64,000 nt of DNA from Tamarix chinensis (GCA_030549775.1 CM060174.1:98286132-98350131); one strand, 5' to 3'. Shown: positions 11,466 through 23,769, counted from the first letter of the stretch. The notes: generated from the letters alone by a model not told the origin. Numbers and translations: made by a program.

Positions 11466-12043
11466 GGTAGGATCGTACAATAAGATAGTGGTCCCGCTAT
11501 AGCATATCGGTCTCTATTTAGCGGTTTTTTGGTCGGCCCCTACGCAAAATAACTGATACGCTATGGTTTTAAATTTTCACATTTATCGGCCAATAAGTCA
11601 CGAGTAAATCGGCCGATAAATCGGTATCGTTGATAAATCAAAAAATATCACCAATAAATCAGGATAAATCGCCAATAAATCAGCAATTTATAGAGAATTT
11701 TAAAATCTACTGAAAAAAGCATACATGATAAAAAAAATGTATTCATTTACTATATATATCTTGAATCAAGTTACTATTAAATTATAATAAAGTACTAATA
11801 TTTATTATCTTCACATTTACTATTAAATAACATGTCTTTTTTCATTCTAAGATAAATTTAGGGTTATTAGAAAAATTTAGTATATAATGACTCACTTTAA
11901 TACTTCTAATATAATATAAAATACTTGTTTATTGAATATTTATATTCAAATGACCAATAAATAATAATTAGAATATATGATAAATAATAATAATAAATCA
12001 CGCCACGACGACCGTGACACATAATTTATCGTTCGTGATGCTC

Positions 12044-13147
12044 CAGTGTTTGAAAAAGCGCGCCTGAGGCGCAAGGCGATGGGGGCTTAGGGCTTTTTTG
12101 GTGCTAGGCGAGGCTACGTAAGTAAGGCGCATATAAGGCGCGCCTCAGGCGCTAGGCGCAGAGCAAGCAATAAAATCGCGGTCGCGGTCGCGATTGCGGT
12201 TGCGTTCGCGGTATCGGAGCATCGCGAATGATATTTTATATGTCGCGGTGTGATTTTTTACTTTTTTTTCACAATAAATATCGGCAAATATCGGTAAATA
12301 TCGGTAAAATATCGGCAAATATCGGTCGATAACCGATATATCGCCGATAAATACATGAAATTCTAAATCCATCGCGTATCGCTAATTTCGGGTATCGGCT
12401 GACCCAAAATCCGATAAATATCGGCCGATATTGCGTATCGGGACCGATATTTAATTGTATGGCGCAGAGGCTATGAGGCGCACGCCTCAGCATAAAATCA
12501 AGCAGAAACTTGGGAGATCAATAGACACATAGGGAGGATGGACTTAGGGAAGAGGGATAAAAAACCTTTTCAGCAGAAAAAAAAAATTACATGCAGACTA
12601 TAGAGACTTAGGGGAGTTAAATAGTCATTTGTTGGAAAAATGTAAGTCTATTTATATGGGAATTGGGGAGAGCATGAGTTATTTTGGAAAGGTAAAAAAC
12701 CAGCTGCAGAGACTGTAAAGTCTGCTACCACTAATTTAAAGCAAGAAATAGTTATTTTGGTATATCTGCATATATTTTTTTGCAGATATAGAGGAAAACA
12801 GATAGGGCATTAGGAAAAACCAAAGGTATATCTACATATATTTTTTGCAGATATAAGGGAAAACAAAAGATATAGGGAAAAAGAAAGGTCCCCCCTTGTC
12901 CTATATATTTTTTGCAGAAACTTTTTCTTCCTAACGTAAAAGAAAAAAAAAAGAAAAACAACAACAATAAAGGGAAAAACAATGTACCGCTATATCTGGA
13001 AAAAAAATAGAGAGAGCATCAAGGAAAACTGGAAAAAAAAAGTATATATGCCAACAAAAAAAAACACTAGGCGCCTCTCATCGCCCAGGCGTGCGCCTTC
13101 GCCTTGCGCCTAGCGCCTTGGTGCGCCTTAAGCCTTTTCAAACACTG
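12044..13147. mobile_element. Non-autonomous hAT-like element, 8-bp TSD
   Basis: Ends are inverted: CAGTGTTTGAAAAAGCGCGCC at the left, and the right end read backwards is CAGTGTTTGAAAAGGCTTAA. TGATGCTC flanks both sides (12036-12043 and 13148-13155). An 8-bp duplication and a CAG-type terminus fit hAT. Both subterminal regions are crowded with AGGCGC/GCGCCT motifs in mirrored orientation, likely transposase-binding repeats. There is no transposase gene; the interior is A-rich DNA plus the copy-2 insert. Excising it restores ATGCTCCGATACC, which matches copy 2 of the host element, confirming the boundaries. Confidence 0.9.
12164..12460. mobile_element. Small 9-bp-TSD element, copy 2 (inverted), inside the hAT
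   Basis: A 297-bp unit flanked by perfect 9-bp GGCGCAGAG duplications (12155-12163 and 12461-12469). It is the reverse complement of copy 1 (it begins CAAGCAATAAAATCGCGG and ends ATATTTAATTGTAT). CGCGGT and AATATCGG motifs are iterated. The perfect duplication suggests it is the youngest of the three copies. Confidence 0.9.
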
Positions 13148-13213
13148 TGATGCTCCGATACCGTGACACCACGACCGCAAACGTGACTACAATTTAATTG
13201 CCTAGGTAGGATA

Positions 13214-15290
13214 GATCTAGTACAAAAATAATGCATGTTTTGGTTTGGTTGCTTGGTCTTCCATTTAATCCATTTTGTCACTACATATTTTTTGGCACTT
13301 TATGTCTCTTACTTTCTATTAGTTATGTGACTGCAAATTTTGATTCTGCTTCAACCATTTATTTCAGACACAACTATTTATATATCTTTTGGCTCCAGGG
13401 GGAAGTGTGTTTGAAAAATATCTTAACCAAGATGGTCTCTATTTAACTCAAAATAAATTGTTGTTCCAATCTATGGGTCAAACTCAGAGGATTCTTTGTC
13501 ATCTTGTTTTGGAATTAATTTGTCATATATTTATTTATTTATCCAATTCTATTTGAAAAACATTTGATAATCAAATGAATATCCTAATAGGACATTTATT
13601 TCTCCGCAATGCAACTTCGAAACTAAAGGGCCTTCTTTATTCATTTATGAATGTATAATTTGACAATTCCTTATCAAATTGTTGAAAAATTTATTGTCCA
13701 AGAAAAACAAGGTAAGTCTGAAAACTAAATTATTCTCAAACCAACTGAAAAGAATATTATGTATCAACCAACTTTAGAAGACATATATAATGAAAACTAC
13801 CTTTTACGATAATAATTGAAAATCATCTAGTTTTCAGAGGGATTTTCTTTATCTATTGAGAGTAGTTTCCATCAATAAATAATTTCCTAACATGATACAT
13901 TAATGTCTAATATTTATAAAAAAAAAATCAACCTTTTTTTCTAACATTAAAAACTATAGTTTTTTTAGAGATTTACAATATTTTACTCCACCCACTTGGA
14001 GGGTAGTTTCCTAACCTCACTATAAATACCTAATATTTACAAAAATACCACTATTTTTCTTTCTATCACTCGAATACTATAGTTTCTTGAAAAATTTATA
14101 ATAGTTTTCAAGCCTAAAATATAAATATACAATATTTACTAACATACAGGTCTTTTTTTCTAATACTTGAATGCTATAATTTCCTGAGTTACTTATAGTA
14201 GTTTCTTCCAACTATTAAAAATCATTTTCACTACCTAATATAGGTAAATTTTTCAACTGATAGTGCTAGGTTTTAATTCTCATTGCTTATCCCCTCTCCA
14301 ACTTTAAATATATATAGAATATATTTCACTAGATCTCATGAAAATTGTCTATTCTTAAGCTTGATTCAAGTTAAATTTCCTTTTTGTTCAATGGCCTTGT
14401 CCTTGAACAAAATTTAAACACCTCACGATCCACCAAGCCACCCAATGAATGGAGGCTTAACGGATATCCCACTTTATTTTGGCAATCCAATACCTCTAGG
14501 AGGCACACAACACAACAAACAGACAAGGCCAAGGCTTAGGCTTATGAAGCTCTAGGCTTAATGGCTCATTTAAAACTACTTATCAAAAGTAGTTATCTAA
14601 GATCATTATTTATTGTAGAATTTATTAAACTAAATTTTTTTTAAATAAGTAGTTATCTTGGATAACTAATTTTGATAAGTAGCTCCAACAAGTATCCAAC
14701 AAGTAGCTCCAACAAATATATATATATAACTTTTTTATATAAAATATAAATTAAAATAAATTGTAAGAAAATAAAATTAGATATCGAGGATGGGGTCGGA
14801 TTTATAAGTCAGGGATAAGAAATTGTTAGGAAATTAGGTTGTGTATAGAGATCTAATCGCCACAAGGATCAGATCGAGATTCCCCAATAAGAAAAAATAA
14901 AAATTAAGGTGGATTAAAAAATAATTGTATTTATCAAATTTGGAAATTGAGACGGGGTCTCATCTCTGACCCGTTCCGTTTTCATCCCTAGAATAAGAGG
15001 CGGGTGATTTTTCTATGAGAGAGAAACGAATTATTATATTTTACTATAAACAATTTTATTATTGACGCTTAATTTCTTTAACCATATTAAATTATATTTT
15101 GTGATTATTATTTATTAATCAAAGTAAATTATAATATAAAATTAATTTAATCAAATTAAACAATAATTTTGAATAATTATTAAAAACTAAATCATATTTT
15201 GGAAGAAGTTTTCTAGGAAAAAATAAAAATATAATAATTTTAAATATATTTGTTCTTCTAGGGAATGAGAATTGAAGTTTTTAAATGATT
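13214..15290. other. Intergenic AT-rich DNA, no gene seen
   Basis: No supported gene. An open frame at 13231-13446 has no domain. Contains the degenerate repeat at 13880-14200 and otherwise nothing I recognise. Confidence 0.5.
13880..14200. repeat. Degenerate tandem repeat, ~100-125-bp units
   Basis: The string (T)AATATTTA(C/T) recurs at about 13909, 14031 and 14131, each time followed by TTTTTCTA/TTTCTTTCTA, then ACTATAGTTT or GCTATAATTTCC. At least three diverged units. Confidence 0.55.
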
Positions 15291-15299
15291 AGGATGACG

Positions 15300-16170
15300 A
15301 TGGTGGTATATCCTCGCCTTGTCTTCAAATCTGATAGGATTAAAATAGCACCAATTAAATTAGATGATATAATAGTAATTATTAATTTAATTATAATTGT
15401 TTTTTAATTAAAATATTTGTATAATTATTAAAAACAATTATAATAATTATTAATATTTATATAAAAAAATTATTATAATATCTTAATTATTATAATAATA
15501 ATGATAATAATAAAAATAATAATATAAATTTTTGTATCATAATTATTATTTTAATTATAATAAGAATAATTAAAATTTTATACTAATAATAATATTATAT
15601 TATCATCATTAGTTGTTATTATTGTTATTATTATTATCATTTATGATAATAATAGAACTATATTATTATAATATTTATAATAGTATTATTAAATTAATAT
15701 TAATTATAAATATTATTATATTATTATATTAATATTATTATTTATGATAACATTATTATTATCTTTATTTACAATAATTATATATAATAATAACAATATT
15801 TCCAATGAAATTATATTCCTATTATTTTCAATGATAATATGGTTATGTACAATATTAAATTTTAAAATATATACTATTACTATTGTTATCAATACAATTA
15901 TTATTATATTTATATTTATAATAAATTATTATAATAAATATTCTAATAATGTTTGCATGAATATTATGACTAATATGAGAATTTTCAATTGCATAGTAAT
16001 AATATATTACCATAAATCAAAATAATAATTATCATAAAATTAATTTGAATAATTATTATCATTATTCTTAATTAGAATAATAAATAATTTTAACAATGTT
16101 ATTATTATTATTAACAATAAGTTATTGTAATTATCATTAGCATTAATTACATCATATTATATTAGAAAAT
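15300..16170. repeat. Degenerate ATT/AAT trinucleotide-rich block
   Basis: About 870 bp almost wholly of A and T with irregular ATT/AAT/TTA triplets. An open frame at 15744-16025 is a by-product. It adjoins the 3' end of LINE-2 (which reads leftwards), so it may have grown from that element's A-rich tail. Confidence 0.7.
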
Positions 16171-16199
16171 TCAAATGAGAAATAGGGTTTTAGTATAAT

Positions 16200-16722
16200 T
16201 TTATGCAGAACATTTTTTTCAATAATGAAAAATATATAAATTACAAAAAAAAAATGTTTATAGATCTTGGATTACATAGTTCCATACGTTCATCCAACAA
16301 AAATAGTAAAATACAAAAGATGGGTATATATCGAAAAAATGTTGTTAGATAACTTTAGATTTATAAAAGAAGCCAACTAATCCATTGCCTTATTTCCTTC
16401 TTAGTACACTTGCATAAGCCTAGCAAAAATGCCCTATAGTCCATAATAATAATAATAAGATAAGGATGAGAAGGTAAGCATGATTTCAATAGAAGAAGAG
16501 CAAACAAAGTATAATGTTCAGTCTCAATATGCATAATGCCTAATGTTGTAGCTAATTGGATACCATCCCTAAGAGTCCAAATTTTTGCTAGTAAGATATT
16601 AATTGTTCTTATCTTTCTAGTAAAACATTCCACCCCATTAGCCAAGATGGCTTTTGATGACTCCTTTTACTCCCTCACAAAGGTCATCTTTGTTTGTCAA
16701 TCCATTAGTGCTCAGCTTGACC
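16200..16722 (-). pseudogene. LINE-2 3' part: RNase H domain
   Basis: Reading leftwards from the solo LTR, the sequence gives VKLSTNGLTN, then GVIKSHLG, then ANGVECFTRKIRTINILLAKIWTLRDGIQLATTL in pieces and IMHIETE. This is the RNase H-like domain at the end of plant LINE ORF2 proteins. The expected first catalytic Asp (T-D-G context) reads Asn. Frame changes are present. Translation ends near 16361, followed by an A/T-rich tail down to about 16200. Confidence 0.8.
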
Positions 16723-17029
16723 TGAAATATCCCAAAAATCCGAATTTAGAAATTATGGCAAAATAATGATTTATTAGGAAAATTTAGAAAATAAATTATT
16801 TTATTAAATAAAGAGGAAATTAATTGAGGAAAGTAAAGAGAAAATAATAAATAAATTATTTAGAAAATTTTGGACATTTTACTAATTAAAATGGAAGTTA
16901 AGGAAGATTTATCCAAAATAGCCCAATTAATCTAAAAATAAATTTAACTATTATACTTAAAATAATTATTATTAAAATTAAATATCTAACTTAAATATAT
17001 ATAAAAAAATACCAAAATACCCAATCCAC

Positions 17030-18180
17030 ATATTTTTCCCTTTTTTCCTTTCTTTTCTTCCTTTTTCTTTCTCTTTTTCCTTTTTCTTTTCTCCCCCCCC
17101 TCAACCTGGGCCAGCTCGTCGCGCGGCCCAGCTTTCCCCGGCAGCCTAGGCCCACACCGTTTCCCCCCTTTCTTTTTTTCTTTCCTTCCCCGGCCGGTCC
17201 GATCCCCTTTTTCTTTTCTTCTTTTTCTCCCTGAGTCGCCCGATCCCGAGCCCTTCTTCTTCCCCAAAGTGTGGCGGTGACCGAGGAGCTATAACCCAGC
17301 ACTCTGCCAACTGCTATCGCTACCACCGTCCTCTCCCTCCCTCTCCCGTCGCTTTCTTTCACACTTTCAGCCCCAACCGACCCTTTTCTCCTCTCCCGAG
17401 CACCTGCCCCTTTCCTTTCCCTTCTTCCCTCAAGCTTGTCGCCCCTGCCATGGCGATGCCACCTCGACTGCCACCACTGGCGGCATGTCTGGCACTTGCC
17501 ACCGCTTGTCTCTTTCCCCTTGTCATTAACCACCCCAATTGGTCTATATATACTCATTACCTGCCTCGATTTGAATTTTGATCTCGAAACCCAGAAAGCC
17601 ACCATTCTCGCCGCCGCCTCATCAAACGAGCCCTCCGCCGCCAGCCAGAAACCACCCAGAATCAATCCTTGCACCACCCTATACCTAACTAGACCCTCCT
17701 TTCCCCTCGATTTGCCCTGCACGAGCCACCCCGGCCGTGCAAAACTGCCAACCTAATCAACATATTTTCGCCTCTCGCCGCCCCTTGCGCCGCCTTCTAC
17801 CGCCACCCTCGCCGCAACCAGCACCTCCTCCACCCTCCAAAACACCCAGGGAACCTTTCCCTACCTTCCCATACCATCATCTCCCCTTGCCTCCCTCTCC
17901 TTTTGCCTCCCCCATCTTCCACCACCTTCCATCACCTTCGGCCGCCGCACCAACCACCGTGCGCCGCCACTCCCAGCTGCACCACCACCTCCATTCCACC
18001 CCTCTTCACCTGTTGCACCTTCCTCCACCTCAAACACCCCTCCACTCTCTCTCTCTCTTAGCCTACATACCCATTTTTTCCCTCTCTTCCTCCTCCACCG
18101 CAGCGTCGCCGCCACGCGCTGCCGCCGGTTCCACCACTAACCTTAGGTGGTGCTCTAACCTCCTCAACCCCTAAACTTTT
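17030..18180. repeat. C/CT-rich block within LTR A
   Basis: A strongly pyrimidine-rich, GC-rich island in AT-rich surroundings. It creates several long open frames on both strands (for example 16991-17722 minus, 17436-18174 plus), but these have biased, repetitive composition and no domain. A similar block occurs in copy B (26780-27900) and at the start of copy C (30516-30860), so it belongs to the LTR. Confidence 0.75.
17540..17556 (+). promoter_or_regulatory. TATA-like box within LTR A
   Basis: CTATATATACTC follows CCAATTGG within the C-rich block. It could be the LTR's core promoter. This is only a sequence match. Confidence 0.3.
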
Positions 18181-18184
18181 TTAA

Positions 18185-18218
18185 CACAAGTGATTAATAA
18201 TTTTTAATAATATTAAGG

Positions 18219-18249
<31 letters not shown>

Positions 18250-19140
18250 CTTTATCATTAGTTAATCTAACCTTAGAAACCCTTTTATATAAGTGTTAAC
18301 AATTTTTAGTAATATTAATAGTATTACCCTTATTATTATTATTATTATTACTATTATTATAATTATTATGTATCAATCTTATTACCTAAACTAATTTCAG
18401 GAATAGTTATAAATATGGTATTATTATATAGTATCTTTATCATTATTAATAACATTATCATTACTACTACTATTATTATCTCTATTATTAATATTATTAT
18501 TTTCTTACTAGTACTAACTTGACCATGACCACTTTTATTATTAGTGTAAATATTGGGACTCTTATATTACTATTATTCTTTTCGATTGTTATCCTCTATT
18601 ATGCTTAACATTATTACTACTACTATTATTACTACTACTACTACTACTACTACTTAACCTAACTTTATTATTATTATTATTATACTTAACACCTTTATCA
18701 TTATTGTTATTATTACTACTACTTTTATTATTATTAATGTTATTTAACCCGAAGTTGGTGTATTATCATTTTGTTGTTAAATAAGAAGAATACTTAAACC
18801 TTAGTACCTTACCATTTAATATTATTCCTAATGCCTTTAACACTAATATTATTACTATGGTATCATTATTAGTTATTACTATTTTTATTATTATTATTTT
18901 ATTACTATTATTGTGACAAAAACATTTAAACCCTTATATTATTATTATTCAAAATATAACTTTTATCATTATTATCTTCAGGAATATTTGTACTTGTTGG
19001 TATTGCAATTATTATACTATTATTTTAACCCTGATACTATTATTAGACTTAGCCTTAAAAATGCCAAGGTTTCTATCACTATAAACATTAGCATTACTAT
19101 TATTATTATTGTCATTATTTTGCTATAACTAGTATTAGTA
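18185..19140. repeat. ATT/ACT-rich trinucleotide block within LTR A
   Basis: Nearly 1 kb of TATTATTATT and TACTACTACT runs with interruptions. Absent at the matching place in copies B and C, so it probably expanded in this copy. Confidence 0.75.
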
Positions 19141-20584
19141 CTATTATTATAAGAATAAAGCTATTAGGTTTAATACTATAAGTATGGCATTAAATATTTA
19201 AAATAAGCATATTTTGGCTAGTAATATCTAGTGGGCTAACTTGAAGATAAAAATAGCCCTAGTTTTCACGTATAATACTCCCTTTAATAATAACAATCCT
19301 AATCTTAGACTAAAATAAGGAGTAATGGTACTTTTGGTAGGAGGGAAACTAATCCTTAGTAATTTCCCTTTTATAGGTGAATCAAACCAAAACCCTAAGG
19401 AGTTGTAGGAGCGTGCTCCAAGCCCGACGTCGCTTTAGGTAAGGACATAACTAATGCCGCCTGTGTGTTATGTGTTTTACTTGCCTTGGATGACTTGTAC
19501 GATTTATATGTTGTGTTCTATATGTTATCTGTTTTTATTGTGTAGCGCAGCTTGGAGTTGAGGTATGTTTTGTATGTGTTCTTATGGCATAAGTATGATA
19601 TGTATATGTGGTGATTGTGGTGTGATATGATATGGCCCTCTAAGACATGCATGCTAGGACAAATGATATTATGATATGGGAAATAAAAGGACAAAAAGAA
19701 ACAAATGGGAAGTGAGATGCTAAGGGGGATATGAGGTTGACCAAAATGAACGAGAGATGGGAATCATGCATGGAAATTCTAAGGTTTGCATGGGGACTTC
19801 AAGAGTTTGCATGGGATGGATAAAAGTTGCATTGGGGTGATCTTTACATGAGGAAAGTTGATTTAGGGTGTAAACAAGCTAATGGGAGAGTTGTGGAGTG
19901 ATTGGAGACTTGGGATGAAAAATAGTACGTGGGTTGGTGTAAGGGTGTATGAGGGACATGGTTAGGATTTTTGGAGGAAGTAATAATCTGGAAATTGTGG
20001 AAGTAAAAATGATTAAGGGAGAGTGGAGTATGGGTTAAGAAGAGGGATTTATTATGTGAGGGGTGAGTATGGGTGCCATGGGAGAGAAGGATTGTTGAGT
20101 GAGAAACATAGAGGTTACTTGTGGGAGAAGAAAGTTATTAGGATTCGAAGTGGCCAACTAGGGTTTTTCCCATCACATGTGGGATCAAGTGGTAAAGCAA
20201 TGTGATTTGGGATTGGATCTAATGAGTTAAAGTATGGGGTGATAAACGAGGTAATGGTAGAGTAAGTAAGAGAGGGGGGATTGGGCCACATCGACCCAAT
20301 TAGGGTCTTCAAGGGAAAACCCTAGGGGTGATAGGAGGTGGAGTTGATGTCATAAGGTGTTGGGCCTAACCCACACCCATAGGGGTTGACTTTTTCATAA
20401 AAAGGTCAGTGTAAAGGGAAATGGATGTCGGGGTGTGATAAGGGGCGCAGGAGTCTCAAGATATGGGACGGGCCCCCTTAGGGGATAGGAGTAGAAGGTA
20501 GTCGATATGCATGTCAAGGGTGAAAATCTCTTGAATAAGATATGTTAAGACACTAATCACCTACAAAGAAAGATGTTGAGCAGG

Positions 20585-20925
20585 ACCCAGACAGGTCCAC
20601 CGGCAAATAATAGCGGCAGGGTATGTTACCCTCGTGACCGGTCCCCCGACTAAAATAGTAGCAAGGCATGGCCCTCGTGACTGTTCCACCAGCTATAATA
20701 GTGGGGGATTCCATGCTCAACAAACCAATCATAATAATGATAAGACATGGGAAAGATACAAATATTACAATGGAACACCTTGTGAGTCGGGACCAGACCG
20801 GTCCACCGGCGAATAATAGTGGCAGGGTATGCTACCCCTGTGACCAGTCCACCGACTAAAATAGTGGCAGGGTATGGCCCTCGTGACCATTCCATCGGCT
20901 ATAATAGTGGGGTTCCCGCACTCAC
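20585..20925. repeat. Dimeric module conserved in the long LTRs
   Basis: Two related halves (about 20585-20720 and 20785-20920) share GTCCACCGGC, AATAATAG(C/T)GGCAGGGTATG, CCGACTAAAATAGT and GCTATAATAGTGGGG. The same two-part module appears at about 29525-29880 in copy B and, reduced, at about 33320-33590 in copy C. Confidence 0.75.
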
Positions 20926-21472
20926 ATGGATTGATAAAAACTATGACGTGAATCGATTATAATCATCAGAGATCTAATGAAAAAGTTATTTGGCTCATAA
21001 CTAGTATTATTTATCTGTGTTATTGCATGCTATCTACGTAATCATGTCATGTCTGCTACGTCATGTATCTCTGTGTATGTTGGCCTTAGTGCGTCTGTTA
21101 CCTTACTCAGTACGTAGCGTACTGATCACCCGTTTCATGGGTGATGCTCATTCCCACGAGCAGAAGACCCGTCTGAGCTTGTGCAGGTAGGGGATGATAT
21201 CTTCGATGCCTACGACACTTATGAGGCATCTGGTGGGGCTGAGCGTTGAGCCTAAACCTGACTTGGGGATCGAGAACGTCTCGGCTAGACTCTGTTTCCT
21301 TTATTGGACCTTGTATTATCATATTTTAGTTGTGTTTTCATACGACGCTTTATGTTTTGAAAAACGCTAGTCACGTACTCTTTGGTTTGTAATCCTAAAT
21401 TGCACTATGATTTCGGTATGATTTGTGTTTTATTAATGATTTGTGTTTAATGTTAACTTTATTTAGCTTTAG

Positions 21473-21518
21473 CACTTAGTACTGGAACGGTAGGAATGAA
21501 CCGATCTGGTACTAAGTG
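21473..21518. repeat. Perfect 10-bp inverted repeat near LTR A end
   Basis: CACTTAGTAC at 21473-21482 and GTACTAAGTG at 21509-21518 can pair around a 26-base loop. A decayed version occurs in copy C (about 34200-34245). It may be a transcript hairpin near the poly-A site; function unknown. Confidence 0.6.
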
Positions 21519-23641
21519 TGGCGGTAATGCCCCCGAGTTTACGGTTTTATCCTTTCGCTTCCGCTAAACCCTTTTAATTAAACAAAAATTTTCAGTCATA
21601 AATTTGGGGGTGTTACATGACTCGATCAATGTTAGGAGGCTTCCCGCTAATTAGAACCATCCGTTTGGCCTTGTTCTTCTTAGATATTCGCACAACCATC
21701 TTGAAAGAAGGGCAAAGATATTTTGGATATTTTTTTAATTTAAAACCAATATTGTCACTACAGTAACAGACAACTAAAAGGGATAGATTAAAGGTACAAT
21801 CCTAGAGAATTTTTCAAATCTATAGATGAGTATTAGAGAATTTATCACTAGCCCTAGCCATGAAATTACCTAATTAATAACATTGGTTCTTAGAGATTCT
21901 CGAACTTGATGAGTGGAAGTTGTTGCAAACTAGTGTGGATTGAAAATGATCAAAACCAAAATTGAAATTGACAAGATTATAAACAATTGAGGATTTAATC
22001 ACAAAACATAACAATTGAGAAAAAATTAGAGATCTTTATTCGTACACTTATGTAATTATAGGATGATTAAACTAATCAATTACACATATCTACAATTCTC
22101 TTTTAATAGATAATTATATGAAGAAAAAGCAAAAGTTAGGTCGCACGACTTAATAGCTACGGTTTCATCATGTCTCCTTTTATAGAAAATAAAATCCTAC
22201 AGGATAAAACAATGTGTTTTAAAAATAAAGAAAAAATACGGGCCCATGTGTTTTTCTTATTGTCAAAATTTTACCAAAAAATATATCAAACTGAGAAACA
22301 CAGTTCGTATTAACTAACACAAGACCTCTATTTTTCTCATATAATTCACCATACTACACTAAAATTTTCCAACACCACATGAACCGACACAATATTATGA
22401 TGTGCTTCAAATACCTAGTCAAAACTCACATAAGCACTTGATTTAAATATGTGGTTAAAGTCGTCAACTCAGTCAGACAGACTGCGAAACTCAGCTCAGC
22501 TATGATTTTCGTTGTTAGCTAAGAAAACTTTTCATGGTATTCCCCTATGCTGAAGTAGCCATACCATAAGATGGATGCGTAGATATCCATTAATCTTCAA
22601 AAACCAAAACCAATATCCTATTATACCCTCAAATCCTTTATAAAAAATTTATTTTTAAGATTTTCTTGCACTAAAACTACCTTAACTAGTGAATTTCCAG
22701 GTTAACACGTCTTTATAACCTTAATCAACCCATGAAAGTGTGGTTGATTTAATAGAGTTGATTGTCCTTAAGTAGGAATGGTGAGAGATTGTCTACTTTC
22801 CAAGTCTCCCATCTAAATATTAGCACTTTTAATCCTTCCTCGTTCCTCAATAGGGGACCAACATTCGAGTTTCTAATCATGTACTCACTACACCAAGTGT
22901 TGTACCAAAGGTTAACTATTTTACATCAATTGGTGCCCATTAATTCCTTCTTTAAGGAATGGTTCCATTAGTTCGATCACTCTCCAAGTTGAAGAAACAC
23001 TATTTTTCAATATTTTATTTATTGATTTAATATATTTTTCCTTGAAGGTTTTGCACCACATTGCTTCTTTATCCATCTGAAGTCGTCAATCTAGGCCAAA
23101 CAAGTGTACTTTGTTATTCAAATTAGTTGCTCAATGTCCTGGGCCTCCCCTATCTTTTGAGAGGATGGTAGTTTACCAAGCAATATAAAGAATTTTAATC
23201 CTATCCATTGGCGTACTCCATAAGAGATTCATAGTGATCTTCTCCATTTCAATGGTTATCTTCTTTGGCTGAACGACAGCTTGCATATGAATAACAAGCA
23301 TCAACTCGATAAATGTATTAGCTAAGGCAAGTTTACTTACTACAGTGAGGGACTCACATTTCCATTTCTCTAGCCTTCCCTCCAGCTTTTAGATAAGATC
23401 CTAACATTTTATTGACGATGCCATAAGATGGGGAGTAAACAATCGAGATATCTTCCTAGATCCTCAGTTAGAGGGATATATATAAGTTTTGCAATCCTTA
23501 CACATTCTTAAATAGTTATGTTAGGTGAGAGCATTAGCATAGATTTATCATTCCTAATTAGTTGATCCGAGTCATCACAAAACTCTTTTAGCACTGACTT
23601 CATCATCTACATTTGAGGAAAGAATGATATCATATGAAATC

Positions 23642-23729
<88 letters not shown>

Positions 23730-23738
23730 GAAGAAGAA

Positions 23739-23769
<31 letters not shown>

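Larger units (their letters stand above)
11475..13204. mobile_element. Small 9-bp-TSD element, copy 3, interrupted
   Basis: The left part starts GTACAATAAGATAGTGGTCCC, like copy 1, and continues with ATCGGCCGATAAATCGG motifs. It then holds about 300 bp of AT-rich DNA absent from the shorter copies, and CGCCACGACGACCGTGACAC. After the nested hAT it resumes as CGATACCGTGACACCACGACC and ends AATTTAATTGCCTA. Flanks are GGTAGGATC (11466-11474) and GGTAGGATA (13205-13213), 8 of 9 matching. With the insert removed it is about 620 bp, so it may be closer to the full-length form. Confidence 0.75.
16723..21617 (+). mobile_element. Solo LTR of a long-LTR retrotransposon, copy A (4.9 kb)
   Basis: It starts TGAAATATCCCAAAAA and ends TTTGGGGGTGTTACA, i.e. 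TG...CA with short inverted ends. Flanks are TGACC (16718-16722) and TGACT (21618-21622), a 5-bp duplication with one mismatch. The LINE-2 frame stops at one edge (PPNIDR) and resumes at the other (VKLSTNG), fixing both boundaries. Inside are a C-rich block, an ATT-rich block, a dimeric module and a hairpin-capable segment, but no gag-pol, primer site or polypurine tract, so it is an LTR without internal region. Related copies lie at 26456-30515 and 30516-34332. LTRs this long occur in some Ty3/gypsy lineages, but with no pol attached the lineage cannot be named. Orientation is inferred from the TGTTACA end. Confidence 0.8.

Noticed and set aside
16991..18174. Long open frames on both strands, up to 243 codons
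   Set aside because: They fall in the C-rich block of a solo LTR, with biased repetitive composition and no domains; related LTRs do not keep the frames.
20580..20930. CRISPR-like or satellite array
   Set aside because: Only two diverged halves, shared with other LTR copies; a module of the LTR.
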